DNA of 12,558 nt, from contig JBAZPZ010000057.1 of assembly GCA_041645495.1 (NCBI GenBank), positions 1 through 12,558 of the forward strand. The letters run 5' to 3'. This document shows positions 1-6,174 of this stretch, piece after piece. A program made the position numbers and the translations under genes. The first letter of the stretch is position 1. The number at the start of each line of letters is the position of its first letter. Under the pieces are notes generated by a model that worked only from the letters and a program-made list of their open reading frames with translations, was not told the origin of the DNA and did no database searches. This stretch comes from 0-14-0-20-45-22 sp041645495. Lineage in GTDB: Bacteria; Fidelibacterota; UBA2242.

Positions 1-2
1 AA

Positions 3-38
3 CCTAATCAACCCAATCAACACAATTGACCAAATCCA
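3..38 (-). repeat. 9-bp degenerate tandem repeat after the last gene
   Basis: Read on the minus strand, four consecutive 9-mers follow one base after the stop codon of the NarL-type regulator: TGGATTTGG, TCAATTGTG, TTGATTGGG and TTGATTAGG, with TT beginning a possible fifth unit at the window edge. The last two units differ by one base and the first two are more diverged. The array runs off the window, so its true length is unknown. It has no hairpin symmetry and does not look like a Rho-independent terminator. It is probably an intergenic microsatellite-like repeat. Confidence 0.6.
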
Positions 39-39
39 C

Positions 40-672
40 CTACTCTACAAGTCCATTTTTCATGGCATATTTCATGACTTCGGCGTTGTTTCGCAATCCC
101 ATCTTTTCCAAAAGCCGCGATCTGTTCGTGCTGATCGTCTTAACGCTTAAATTCAGTTCCGATGCGATTTCAGAAACCGTTTTTCCGGCGGCCAACATTT
201 TCATCACCTGAAACTCCCGGTTGGACAGACGTTCGTGAAGCGGTTTCTCGGAATGAGCGTCGATTTCGAACGCCAACTTGATCGCTAACGACGGATTGAT
301 GTATTTTCCTTTATGAAAAATTTGTCTGACTGCGGATAAAAGTTCGGCTGACGCGCTGTCTTTGGTCAAATATCCGTCGGCGCCCGATTTAAGGACGCGC
401 ATCGCATATTGATCTTCGGAATACATCGTTAATACCAGAATTTTAGAAGGAATCTTCCGGTTTTTAACCTGTTTGATGATTTCGATGCCGCTTTTTCCGG
501 GCAATGAAATGTCCAGAAGAATCACATCAGGCCGATGTTTTTCGATCTTGGCAAGACCTTCGTCGCCTGTTCTCGCTTCGTCAACAATTTCGATGTCGGA
601 TTCATCGCTGAAAATCTGCTTCAATCCTTCGCGAACAACCGTGTGATCGTCGATGATGAGAACACGAATCAT
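40..672 (-). CDS. NarL/FixJ-family two-component response regulator
   Basis: A 210-residue cytoplasmic transcription regulator, the predicted output of the adjacent kinase. Residues 1-120 are a receiver domain: acidic pair D8-D9, phospho-acceptor D54 (in LLDISLPG), T82 and K104. Residues about 148-205 are a LuxR-type helix-turn-helix, with LSNREFQVMKMLAAG and the recognition-helix segment SVKTISTNRSRLLEKMG. Length is normal for the family. The ATG at 672 is chosen because the receiver's beta-1 strand (IRVLIIDDH) starts immediately after it; the frame stays open upstream, but there it is antisense-like Arg-rich sequence inside the kinase gene. The start overlaps the kinase stop as ATGA, which suggests translational coupling. 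Phosphorylation should promote dimerisation and DNA binding; the target promoters are unknown, with hydrogenase genes a guess from location only. Confidence 0.95.
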   Translation of the reverse strand: MIRVLIIDDHTVVREGLKQIFSDESDIEIVDEARTGDEGLAKIEKHRPDVILLDISLPGKSGIEIIKQVKNRKIPSKILVLTMYSEDQYAMRVLKSGADGYLTKDSASAELLSAVRQIFHKGKYINPSLAIKLAFEIDAHSEKPLHERLSNREFQVMKMLAAGKTVSEIASELNLSVKTISTNRSRLLEKMGLRNNAEVMKYAMKNGLVE

Positions 673-1742
673 GCGATGTCCTTGTGATCGAGCGGAATCG
701 TGACCTGAACGGTTGTTCCGCCGTTTTCCGAACCTTGAATATCGACGCGCCCGCCAAACGGATAAACTCTCTCGCGGACGCCGATGAGTCCGAGTGATTG
801 CGGATCGAATATTTTTTCTTCGGGAATGCCGACGCCGTTGTCCCGAATATTCAAATTCAAAGTATGATCCGTGATTGTCAGTTCGGCTTCGACCTGCGTG
901 GCCGACGAATGTCGCGCTACGTTCGTCAACGTTTCCTGAAAAATCCGGAAAATCGCGATGGCGCGGTTTTGATCGAGCGTTATTTCTTCCTGACCCAATT
1001 TCAGGTTGCATGAAATTCCGGTTCGGTTTTGAAATTCGCCGCAATACCATTCGATTGCCGCTGTCAAGCCGAGATCGTCGAGCAGTCCCGGTCGGAGTTC
1101 GGTAGAAAGCCGCCGCACGGTTTGAATCGTAGAATCGATGAGCCGTGACATTGATTCGATCTTCTCGAGAACTGGTTTTTGGTCGGGCGTTACTTTTTTC
1201 ATCAGCCAGTTCAGGTCCATTTTCAAGGCCGTCATCGACTGCCCGAGTTCGTCGTGAATTTCGCGGGCGATGTTGGCGCGTTCTTCTTCGCGGATCGACT
1301 GCAAGTGAGTCGAAAGATTCCGCAGTTGATCGCGCGAATTTTTCAGATCCCTTTCGACTTGCTTTCGGTCGGTGATGTCGATGACGATCCCGCGAAGACC
1401 GGAAGGCGAACCATTTTGGTGGATCGGATTGGAAAAGATCAGCGCATGAAAAACGCTTCCGTCTTTCCGCTGGGCGGTGTATTCGTGACCCTCGACCTTC
1501 TTGCCTTTTAAAATGTGATAGACGTTTTCAGCAACCTGTTTTCTATCCTCCGGAACGAAGAGTTGAGTAAATTCGACGCCGTTTGCGATATCTTCCTCCG
1601 AATACCCGAATGTCTCATAACCGTATTGATTTGTGAAGCGGCATTTTCCATCAATGTCGAGTTCAAAGATCGTTTGCGGCAAATGATCGACCAGTTCGCG
1701 GAAATTGTTTTCGTACCCGTTATTTTCTTTCTTCGGCGGCAT
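669..1742 (-). CDS. Cytoplasmic PAS-domain sensor histidine kinase (HisKA_3 / NarX-DegS-like core)
   Basis: Autophosphorylating kinase of 357 residues that should phosphorylate the NarL-type regulator overlapping its 3' end. Residues about 15-125 form a PAS domain ending in the usual GIVIDITDRKQ linker. Residues about 140-220 are the HisKA_3 dimerisation domain with phospho-acceptor H163 in REIHDELGQ. Residues about 262-352 are a HATPase_c domain with N box N274 (NVARHS), G1 DNGVG at 301-305 and G2 around LGLIGVRERV. There is no signal peptide or membrane segment, so the input is cytoplasmic and enters through PAS or a partner protein. The start is ATG 1742, two bases after the stop of the ACT gene. 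A TTG at 1748 in the same frame would add two residues and overlap that stop; neither has a good ribosome binding site. The signal is unknown; a haem, flavin or small ligand cannot be told from sequence. Confidence 0.93.
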   Translation of the reverse strand: MPPKKENNGYENNFRELVDHLPQTIFELDIDGKCRFTNQYGYETFGYSEEDIANGVEFTQLFVPEDRKQVAENVYHILKGKKVEGHEYTAQRKDGSVFHALIFSNPIHQNGSPSGLRGIVIDITDRKQVERDLKNSRDQLRNLSTHLQSIREEERANIAREIHDELGQSMTALKMDLNWLMKKVTPDQKPVLEKIESMSRLIDSTIQTVRRLSTELRPGLLDDLGLTAAIEWYCGEFQNRTGISCNLKLGQEEITLDQNRAIAIFRIFQETLTNVARHSSATQVEAELTITDHTLNLNIRDNGVGIPEEKIFDPQSLGLIGVRERVYPFGGRVDIQGSENGGTTVQVTIPLDHKDIA

Positions 1743-1744
1743 GT

Positions 1745-2257
1745 TCAATTGGGCAAATCAAACGCGTCTTCCAGCGCGGTTTTTGCTACATCCATCTCCT
1801 TTTCATCGATTATTAAACTGACGGACGAAATGCTCGTCGAGATGCCGAGAATGTTGATTTCTGCTCGACCAAGCGTGGCGCATGTTTGTCCCGCAATGAG
1901 CGGTTTTTCCCGGAAATGCGGCCCGTAAATGCAGATGATGCCGACGTCTTCCAGCCAGCGGTCGCCTTTTGCCTGAACGACATCGCGCAATCCTTCGATG
2001 ATCGACTGAACTTTTGTCTTAAATCCCGACTGGAAGCAAAAAGTAATATCGGCAGTTCCTTCGCGATTCCAGCTTTCGGTGATGAACTCGATGTTGACGT
2101 GATTTTGTCCGAGAAAACTGAGAACTTTTCCGGCGATTCCGGGCTGATTGGGCGCCGACAAAATCGAAACCATGACCAGATCGTGATTTTCGATGATCCC
2201 GCCGATCATGATCTTTTCATTTTTATCAGGTTCTTTCACCAACTCTTTGTCCGTCAT
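1745..2257 (-). CDS. Stand-alone tandem ACT-domain protein (aspartokinase regulatory-domain type)
   Basis: A soluble protein of 170 residues consisting almost only of two ACT domains. ACT1 (about 28-95) has the pattern LVMVSILSAPNQPGIAGKV followed by VNIEFITES and GTADITFCF. ACT2 (about 104-167) runs from VGIICIYGP through INILGISTSISSVSLII to ALEDAF. This order and the second-domain signature resemble the C-terminal regulatory half of aspartokinase (LysC), where lysine or threonine binds, but no amino-acid kinase domain is present. It could bind an amino acid, or be a vestige reused as a signalling adaptor. It follows the receiver gene and lies two bases from (or overlaps) the kinase start, so it is probably co-translated with the kinase. 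ATG 2257 is preferred, with a weak GGAAAT upstream. A TTG at 2287, seven bases after the previous stop, would add ten residues. The fold call is solid; the role is inferred. Confidence 0.85.
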   Translation of the reverse strand: MTDKELVKEPDKNEKIMIGGIIENHDLVMVSILSAPNQPGIAGKVLSFLGQNHVNIEFITESWNREGTADITFCFQSGFKTKVQSIIEGLRDVVQAKGDRWLEDVGIICIYGPHFREKPLIAGQTCATLGRAEINILGISTSISSVSLIIDEKEMDVAKTALEDAFDLPN

Positions 2258-2294
2258 TTTATTTCCGAAAACCGGCTCTGAAAACAAGCGAAGT

Positions 2295-2675
2295 TTATTC
2301 CGGCAGATATTTTTTAATTATTTCAACTAATCGATTCGGCATGACCGGTTTTTCGATGAACTCATCGACCGGCAACGTGTCGGAATCCTTTTCAAACCGG
2401 ATGCCCATTTGCTGAGACACGGCCGTCAACATCACGATCGGAATTCCGGCGATGTCCGGGTTCGCGCGGATGTCGTGCGCGACTTCAAAGCCTTCGTCCC
2501 ACGTCGCCATCATCACGTCGAGAATGATCAAATCCGGACGGATTTTTAGGATTTTTTCCATTCCCCGCGTCCCGTCCTGCGCGTCGAACACTTCGTAGCC
2601 GTTGTTTTCCAGCGTCAACCTCAGCACTTCTACGAGGTCTATGTCATCATCAATTATCAGTATCTTCTTTTTCAT
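2295..2675 (-). CDS. Single-domain response regulator (receiver only)
   Basis: A 126-residue CheY-like receiver with no output domain. The acidic pocket is D10-D11, the phospho-acceptor is D53 in LIILDVMM, the switch threonine is T84 in IVMLTAV and the invariant lysine is K109 in IEKP. Between D53 and the usual GFE turn there are extra residues (DVMMATWDEGFE), and the segment between T84 and K109 is long (it includes EKDSDTLPVDEF), so this is a divergent receiver subclass rather than a chemotaxis CheY. It probably acts through protein-protein contact or as a phosphate sink. The ATG at 2675 is followed by the beta-1 strand KKKILIIDDD. It starts 44 bases after hypB and precedes the ACT gene, so it may be transcribed with the hyp genes. 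No kinase partner is proven; the downstream PAS kinase is the obvious candidate. Confidence 0.92.
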   Translation of the reverse strand: MKKKILIIDDDIDLVEVLRLTLENNGYEVFDAQDGTRGMEKILKIRPDLIILDVMMATWDEGFEVAHDIRANPDIAGIPIVMLTAVSQQMGIRFEKDSDTLPVDEFIEKPVMPNRLVEIIKKYLPE

Positions 2676-2719
2676 GATCCGTCATCCGTGTTTATTTCAA
2701 ATGCCGCATGAAATTAACC

Positions 2720-3403
2720 TTAACATTTCGATTTCGCAATATCGTCCTTTCCACAGAATCGAATCAGTTGATCGGCAAATTCGTCGATTCCGTCGCCGGT
2801 TTTGGATGAAATCCGCAAAATCGTGATTTTCGGGTTGATCTTCAGAATGTTGGTTTTTAAAAATTCCATATCAAAATCCAGAAACGGCAGTAAATCGATC
2901 TTGCTGATGAGCGCATGTTGACAAACCCGGAACATCAACGGATATTTGAGCGGTTTGTCTTCACCTTCGGTGACGCTTATCAGAACGACATTCAGCGCCG
3001 CACCGGTGTCAAATTCCGCCGGACAAACCAGATTCCCGACGTTTTCGATGAAAATGATGTCTGTTTTCTCCAGATCGAACGGTTCCAATGCCGGCAAAAT
3101 CACCTCCGCACCCAGATGGCAATCGCCACCGAACGGTTCAGTGTTGATTTGCGAGATGGGAATGTTCAGCGGTTGAAGCCGCATCGCATCGCGAGTCGTC
3201 GTAATGTCGCCTTCGATCACGCCGACCCGAACGCCTCTTTTCTGAAGACGCGGGATCAGCGTTTCGAGCAACGCCGTTTTCCCGGAACCGGGCGAACTCA
3301 TAATATTGACCAACAATGTGTCGGAACAGATCATTTTCCGTCGGATTTCATCCGCGGTTTTCGTATTCGCTTCAAGCACTTTTCGAACGATAAACAGTTC
3401 CAC
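2720..3403 (-). CDS. hypB: Hydrogenase nickel-insertion GTPase HypB
   Basis: SIMIBI-class GTPase of 227 residues that delivers nickel to the hydrogenase large subunit together with HypA. The P loop SSPGSGKT is at 36-43, the EGD switch at about 64-66, and the G-domain metal site is visible as C95-H96 (CHLGA) and C127 (FIENVGNLVCPA). The guanine-specificity loop reads SKID at 167-170, with serine where NKxD has asparagine. Both the N-terminal CxxCGC nickel site and the His-rich nickel-storage stretch of some HypB proteins are absent, so this is the short form with only the G-domain metal site. The start is GTG 3403, preceded at five bases by AGGAG; that sequence overlaps the hypA stop, which implies coupling to hypA. 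Length and motifs are otherwise typical. It is the last hyp gene of the cluster. Confidence 0.97.
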   Translation of the reverse strand: MELFIVRKVLEANTKTADEIRRKMICSDTLLVNIMSSPGSGKTALLETLIPRLQKRGVRVGVIEGDITTTRDAMRLQPLNIPISQINTEPFGGDCHLGAEVILPALEPFDLEKTDIIFIENVGNLVCPAEFDTGAALNVVLISVTEGEDKPLKYPLMFRVCQHALISKIDLLPFLDFDMEFLKTNILKINPKITILRISSKTGDGIDEFADQLIRFCGKDDIAKSKC

Positions 3404-3408
3404 ATTAA

Positions 3409-3413
3409 CTCCT
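3409..3413 (-). promoter_or_regulatory. Ribosome binding site of hypB overlapping the hypA stop
   Basis: AGGAG on the minus strand, five bases before the GTG start of hypB and sharing bases with the hypA TAG. It decides for GTG at 3403 as the start and ties hypB translation to hypA termination. Confidence 0.75.
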
Positions 3414-3765
3414 ACTCTTCATCCATTTCGATGGATTCAATAAACATTTCCGAACCTGTAAGCATTTCGATTTCCGTTCCGGAGCAGTGTTGGCAGATAA
3501 ATTCCGGCTCGTCGATCGTCGATTCGGCACCGCACGATCGACAACGAACTGTAATCGGCAAAATCCGGATAACTAACTCCGCATCTGCCAGAACCGGATG
3601 CTCTTTCTTGATCGTATCAAAACCGAACGTCAGCGATTCCGGAATGATAGCGTTCATTTTGCCCGCTAAAAAAACGATTTTGCTGATTTTTTGATCGAGT
3701 TGTCGTTTCCCGATTTCCGCTTCGACCATATTGATAATATTTTCTACAATCGTCAGTTCGTGCAA
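3412..3765 (-). CDS. hypA: Hydrogenase nickel metallochaperone HypA
   Basis: Small nickel chaperone of 117 residues that works with HypB in the nickel-insertion step. The N-terminus is MHELTIVENI, where the amino terminus and H2 are the family's nickel ligands. The structural zinc site is the four cysteines C75, C78, C91 and C94 in two CxxC pairs (CRSC and CQHC). Length is normal. The start is TTG at 3765: this is the only position that gives the invariant Met-His-Glu N-terminus, and the ATGs just upstream are out of frame. A GGAG lies eight bases before it. The gap to hypE is 34 bases, the widest inside the hyp cluster, and hypB follows after eight. The TTG start and loose spacing may hold HypA at a low level; that is inference. 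Confidence 0.97.
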   Translation of the reverse strand: MHELTIVENIINMVEAEIGKRQLDQKISKIVFLAGKMNAIIPESLTFGFDTIKKEHPVLADAELVIRILPITVRCRSCGAESTIDEPEFICQHCSGTEIEMLTGSEMFIESIEMDEE

Positions 3766-3799
3766 AATCTCATCTCCGTCGTTAATTCTATCGTGCTCA

Positions 3800-4816
3800 T
3801 CAACATATTCTGGGCAATTGTTCCGTCGTCAGCATGTCGAGAATTCGATCACTGCCGATAGCGGTTCTCAGCAAGACTTTTCCCTTCGGGTCATCGATTA
3901 CTTCGCCGATGATAGCGGCGGAATCGCACTCCGAAAACGATTTCAAGATCGATAATGCTTGCCCGGCGCAATTTTTTCCGACGATCGCAACGATCTTTCC
4001 TTCGTTTGCCAAATATAGTGGATCGAATCCCAACGGTTCGCAGAGTCCGCGCACCGATTCGCGAACTGGAACCGAATTTTCTTCAATGCGGATTCCAAAC
4101 GGCTGTTTCCAGACAAATTCATTCAGAGTCGTCGCCAATCCGCCGCGCGTCGGATCGCGCATGATTCTCAAGTCGGAAATTTCATCGACCATCTTTTGAG
4201 TTAATCGGTTGACCGGAGCGCAATCACTGACGATGTTTGCGGAAATATTGAACTCCTCGCGCGCTTTGATGATCGCGGCTTCGTGATCGCCCATCCAGCC
4301 GCTGACGATCACGACGTCGCCATTTTGAACCGATTTCAGGCTTAGCCGGGCTTTTGAATTCTGAACACCGATTCCGGCAGTGTTGATGAAAATTCCGTCC
4401 GCGGCGCCATGCTCGACGACTTTCGTATCGCCGGTGACGATTTGAACACCGGCCAGTTCAGCGGCATTTTTCATTGAAACGACGATCTTTTCCAGCACGC
4501 CGATTTCAAATCCCTCCTCGATAATCATCCCGCAGGATAAATAGAGCGGCGTTGCGCCACAGACTGCCAGATCGTTGACCGTTCCGGTGACCGATAATTT
4601 TCCGATGTCTCCACCCGGAAAAAAGAGCGGTTTGACGACATGCGAATCCGTCGTAAACACGATTTTTCCGCCCGGATTTTCAAGAATCGCCGAGTCGAGG
4701 AGTTCATCCAGCGAGCGATTTGAAAAATGCTTCACGAACAGAGATTGGATCAATTCATGAGTCAGTTTACCGCCACTTCCGTGCGCTCTAACGATTTTTC
4801 CAGTCAATTCGCTCAT
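3800..4816 (-). CDS. hypE: Hydrogenase maturation protein HypE (thiocarbamate-dehydrating cyanide donor)
   Basis: PurM/AIR-synthase-like ATPase of 338 residues. HypF transfers a carbamoyl group to its C-terminal cysteine, which HypE dehydrates with ATP to a thiocyanate that supplies CN to the HypC-HypD iron. The C-terminus is the required LPRIC, with C338 as the last residue. The N-terminal AHGSGGKLTHELI glycine loop, the DSHVVKPLFFPGGDIGKLSVTGTVNDLAVCGA segment (about 57-88, described by its key DSH, GGD and NDLA motifs) and the MRDPTRGGLATTLNE motif are all typical. Length is typical. ATG 4816 lies three bases after the hypD stop, so translation is coupled. Its stop is doubled (TGATGA), protecting the essential free C-terminal cysteine from readthrough extension. 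Confidence 0.98.
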   Translation of the reverse strand: MSELTGKIVRAHGSGGKLTHELIQSLFVKHFSNRSLDELLDSAILENPGGKIVFTTDSHVVKPLFFPGGDIGKLSVTGTVNDLAVCGATPLYLSCGMIIEEGFEIGVLEKIVVSMKNAAELAGVQIVTGDTKVVEHGAADGIFINTAGIGVQNSKARLSLKSVQNGDVVIVSGWMGDHEAAIIKAREEFNISANIVSDCAPVNRLTQKMVDEISDLRIMRDPTRGGLATTLNEFVWKQPFGIRIEENSVPVRESVRGLCEPLGFDPLYLANEGKIVAIVGKNCAGQALSILKSFSECDSAAIIGEVIDDPKGKVLLRTAIGSDRILDMLTTEQLPRIC

Positions 4817-4819
4817 CTT

Positions 4820-5917
4820 TTAGATTTCATCCACTTTTTTATATTTAAACCACGCCGCACAGGCGCCTTCCGAACTCACCATGCAGGCGCCGACCGGATT
4901 TTCCGGCGTACAAATTTTCCCGAAAAGTGTACAGTCAGGCGGCGTTTTGACGCCCCTCATAATTTCGCCGCACGAACAGGCCGGATTTTCAGTAATTTCG
5001 GTTAGCGGAATATCAAATATTTTCGCCGCGTCGAATCCGGAATATTCAGACCTGATCCGCAAACCGCTGTTGGCTATCGATCCAAGCCCGCGCCAAATCG
5101 AATCGCACGGTTCAAAAACACGCTCGATCATTTCGAGCGCGCGAAGATTTCCTTCAGGGCGGACAGCGCGTTTATACTGAAGTTCTACCCGGCTGTCTCC
5201 GTCGGTAATTTGTCTGACGATCAGATAAATCGACTCGAGAATATCAACCGGTTCGAAGCCAGACACGACACAGGGAACATGGTAATCGCGGGATAAAAAG
5301 CGAAACATTTCACTGCCGGTAATCGCCGAAACGTGCCCCGGACAAATGAATCCGTCGATTGCCGTTTCCCGGGAATCCAGAAGCGCTTTCATCGCAAAAG
5401 GCATCGTTTTGTGCCCCGACAGAACGGAGAAGTTGCGGACTTTTTTTCTTTCCGCCGATAGAATGACCGATGCGATCAACGGCGCCGTCGTTTCAAATCC
5501 GATTCCCAAAAAGACGACTCTTTTCGTCGGATTGGATTCGGCCAGTTCGAGCGCCTCGGATGGCGAATAACAAATCCTCACATCGGCGCCGGAAGATTTT
5601 TCTCGCTGGAGACTGGATTCGCTTCCCGGAACGCGCATCATATCGCCGAAAGTCGCCACGATCGTACCCTTTTGCCGGGAAATAAAATGCGCCACGTCGA
5701 TAAAATCGTTCGGCGTGACGCAAACCGGACAACCGGGACCGCTGATCAGCCTTAGATTTTCCGGTAATAAATCGGCGATTCCATATCGAAAAATAGCAAC
5801 GGTGTGTCCGCCGCAAACTTCCATGATCGACAGGCGTTTTTCCGGCATGATCCGCCGAATTTCCGAAGATATTTTCGCGGCGATTTCGGGATTCCGGAAT
5901 TCGTCGATGAATTTCAT
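4820..5917 (-). CDS. hypD: Hydrogenase maturation protein HypD (Fe-S scaffold for Fe(CN)2CO assembly)
   Basis: Iron-sulfur scaffold of 365 residues that forms a complex with HypC and carries the iron while cyanide (from HypE) and CO are added. The conserved motifs are present in order: MEVCGGHT (C35), GPGCPVCVT (C63, C66), the GIGFETTAP segment near 138-146, and CPGHVS (192-197). The C-terminal cysteine cluster (C314, C316, C329, C336, C345, C353, including GACMVSSEGACAA) should hold the [4Fe-4S] cluster. Length matches the family. The ATG at 5917 overlaps the hypC stop as ATGA and is preceded by a good AAGGA-type ribosome binding site within the end of hypC. Coupled synthesis with its partner HypC makes functional sense. 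Confidence 0.98.
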   Translation of the reverse strand: MKFIDEFRNPEIAAKISSEIRRIMPEKRLSIMEVCGGHTVAIFRYGIADLLPENLRLISGPGCPVCVTPNDFIDVAHFISRQKGTIVATFGDMMRVPGSESSLQREKSSGADVRICYSPSEALELAESNPTKRVVFLGIGFETTAPLIASVILSAERKKVRNFSVLSGHKTMPFAMKALLDSRETAIDGFICPGHVSAITGSEMFRFLSRDYHVPCVVSGFEPVDILESIYLIVRQITDGDSRVELQYKRAVRPEGNLRALEMIERVFEPCDSIWRGLGSIANSGLRIRSEYSGFDAAKIFDIPLTEITENPACSCGEIMRGVKTPPDCTLFGKICTPENPVGACMVSSEGACAAWFKYKKVDEI

Positions 5918-6168
5918 CTTTTTCCTTCCCGTCTAACCGCTTCCCGCTCGGCGACTGTTTCGCTCATTTCATTCCAGATTTCGAGCGTTTCCAGCGCCGC
6001 CACCACATCTAATTTCTCGATAGCAAAGCCCGCGTGAACAATAATATAATCGCCGATATTTATATCGGGAAGCAGATCGAGATTCGCGCGATAAATGACT
6101 CCGCCGACATCCGCTTCGGCGACATTGTCCTGAATTTTAATAACTCTCATCGGAATGGCCAGACACAT
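5914..6168 (-). CDS. hypC: Hydrogenase maturation chaperone HypC
   Basis: Small OB-fold chaperone of 84 residues (HypC/HupF family). The N-terminus MCLAIPMRV contains C2, which after removal of Met binds iron on HypD and then contacts the hydrogenase large-subunit precursor. The middle has the usual GDYIIVHAGFAIEKLD segment (GDYVLVHAGFAI-like). The tail is Arg/Glu-rich. ATG 6168 is fixed by the MC start and lies six bases after the hypF stop. A GGAG twelve bases upstream is rather distant, so coupling to hypF may help initiation. It overlaps hypD by four bases. Only one HypC/HybG paralogue is in the window. Confidence 0.97.
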   Translation of the reverse strand: MCLAIPMRVIKIQDNVAEADVGGVIYRANLDLLPDINIGDYIIVHAGFAIEKLDVVAALETLEIWNEMSETVAEREAVRREGKR

Positions 6169-6174
6169 AATTTG

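Noticed and set aside
673..1050. N-terminal extension of about 126 residues on the NarL-type regulator
   Set aside because: The frame is open only because it is antisense-free shadow sequence within the kinase gene; the peptide is Arg/Ser-rich with no domain, and the receiver begins exactly at ATG 672 in an ATGA overlap.
2676..2719. Terminator between hypB and the receiver gene
   Set aside because: Only a weak interrupted stem around ATGCGGCAT is present, with no following T tract on the minus strand.
2915..3694. Plus-strand open frame of 259 codons over hypB and hypA
   Set aside because: It is antisense to two well-supported hyp genes, its peptide is rich in Arg, Phe and His without recognisable motifs, and it is explained by codon bias of the minus-strand genes.
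3753..3800. Frameshift at the start of hypA, with ATG 3800 as the true start
   Set aside because: HypA needs a free Met-His-Glu N-terminus for nickel binding, which the TTG at 3765 supplies exactly; an upstream extension would block it.
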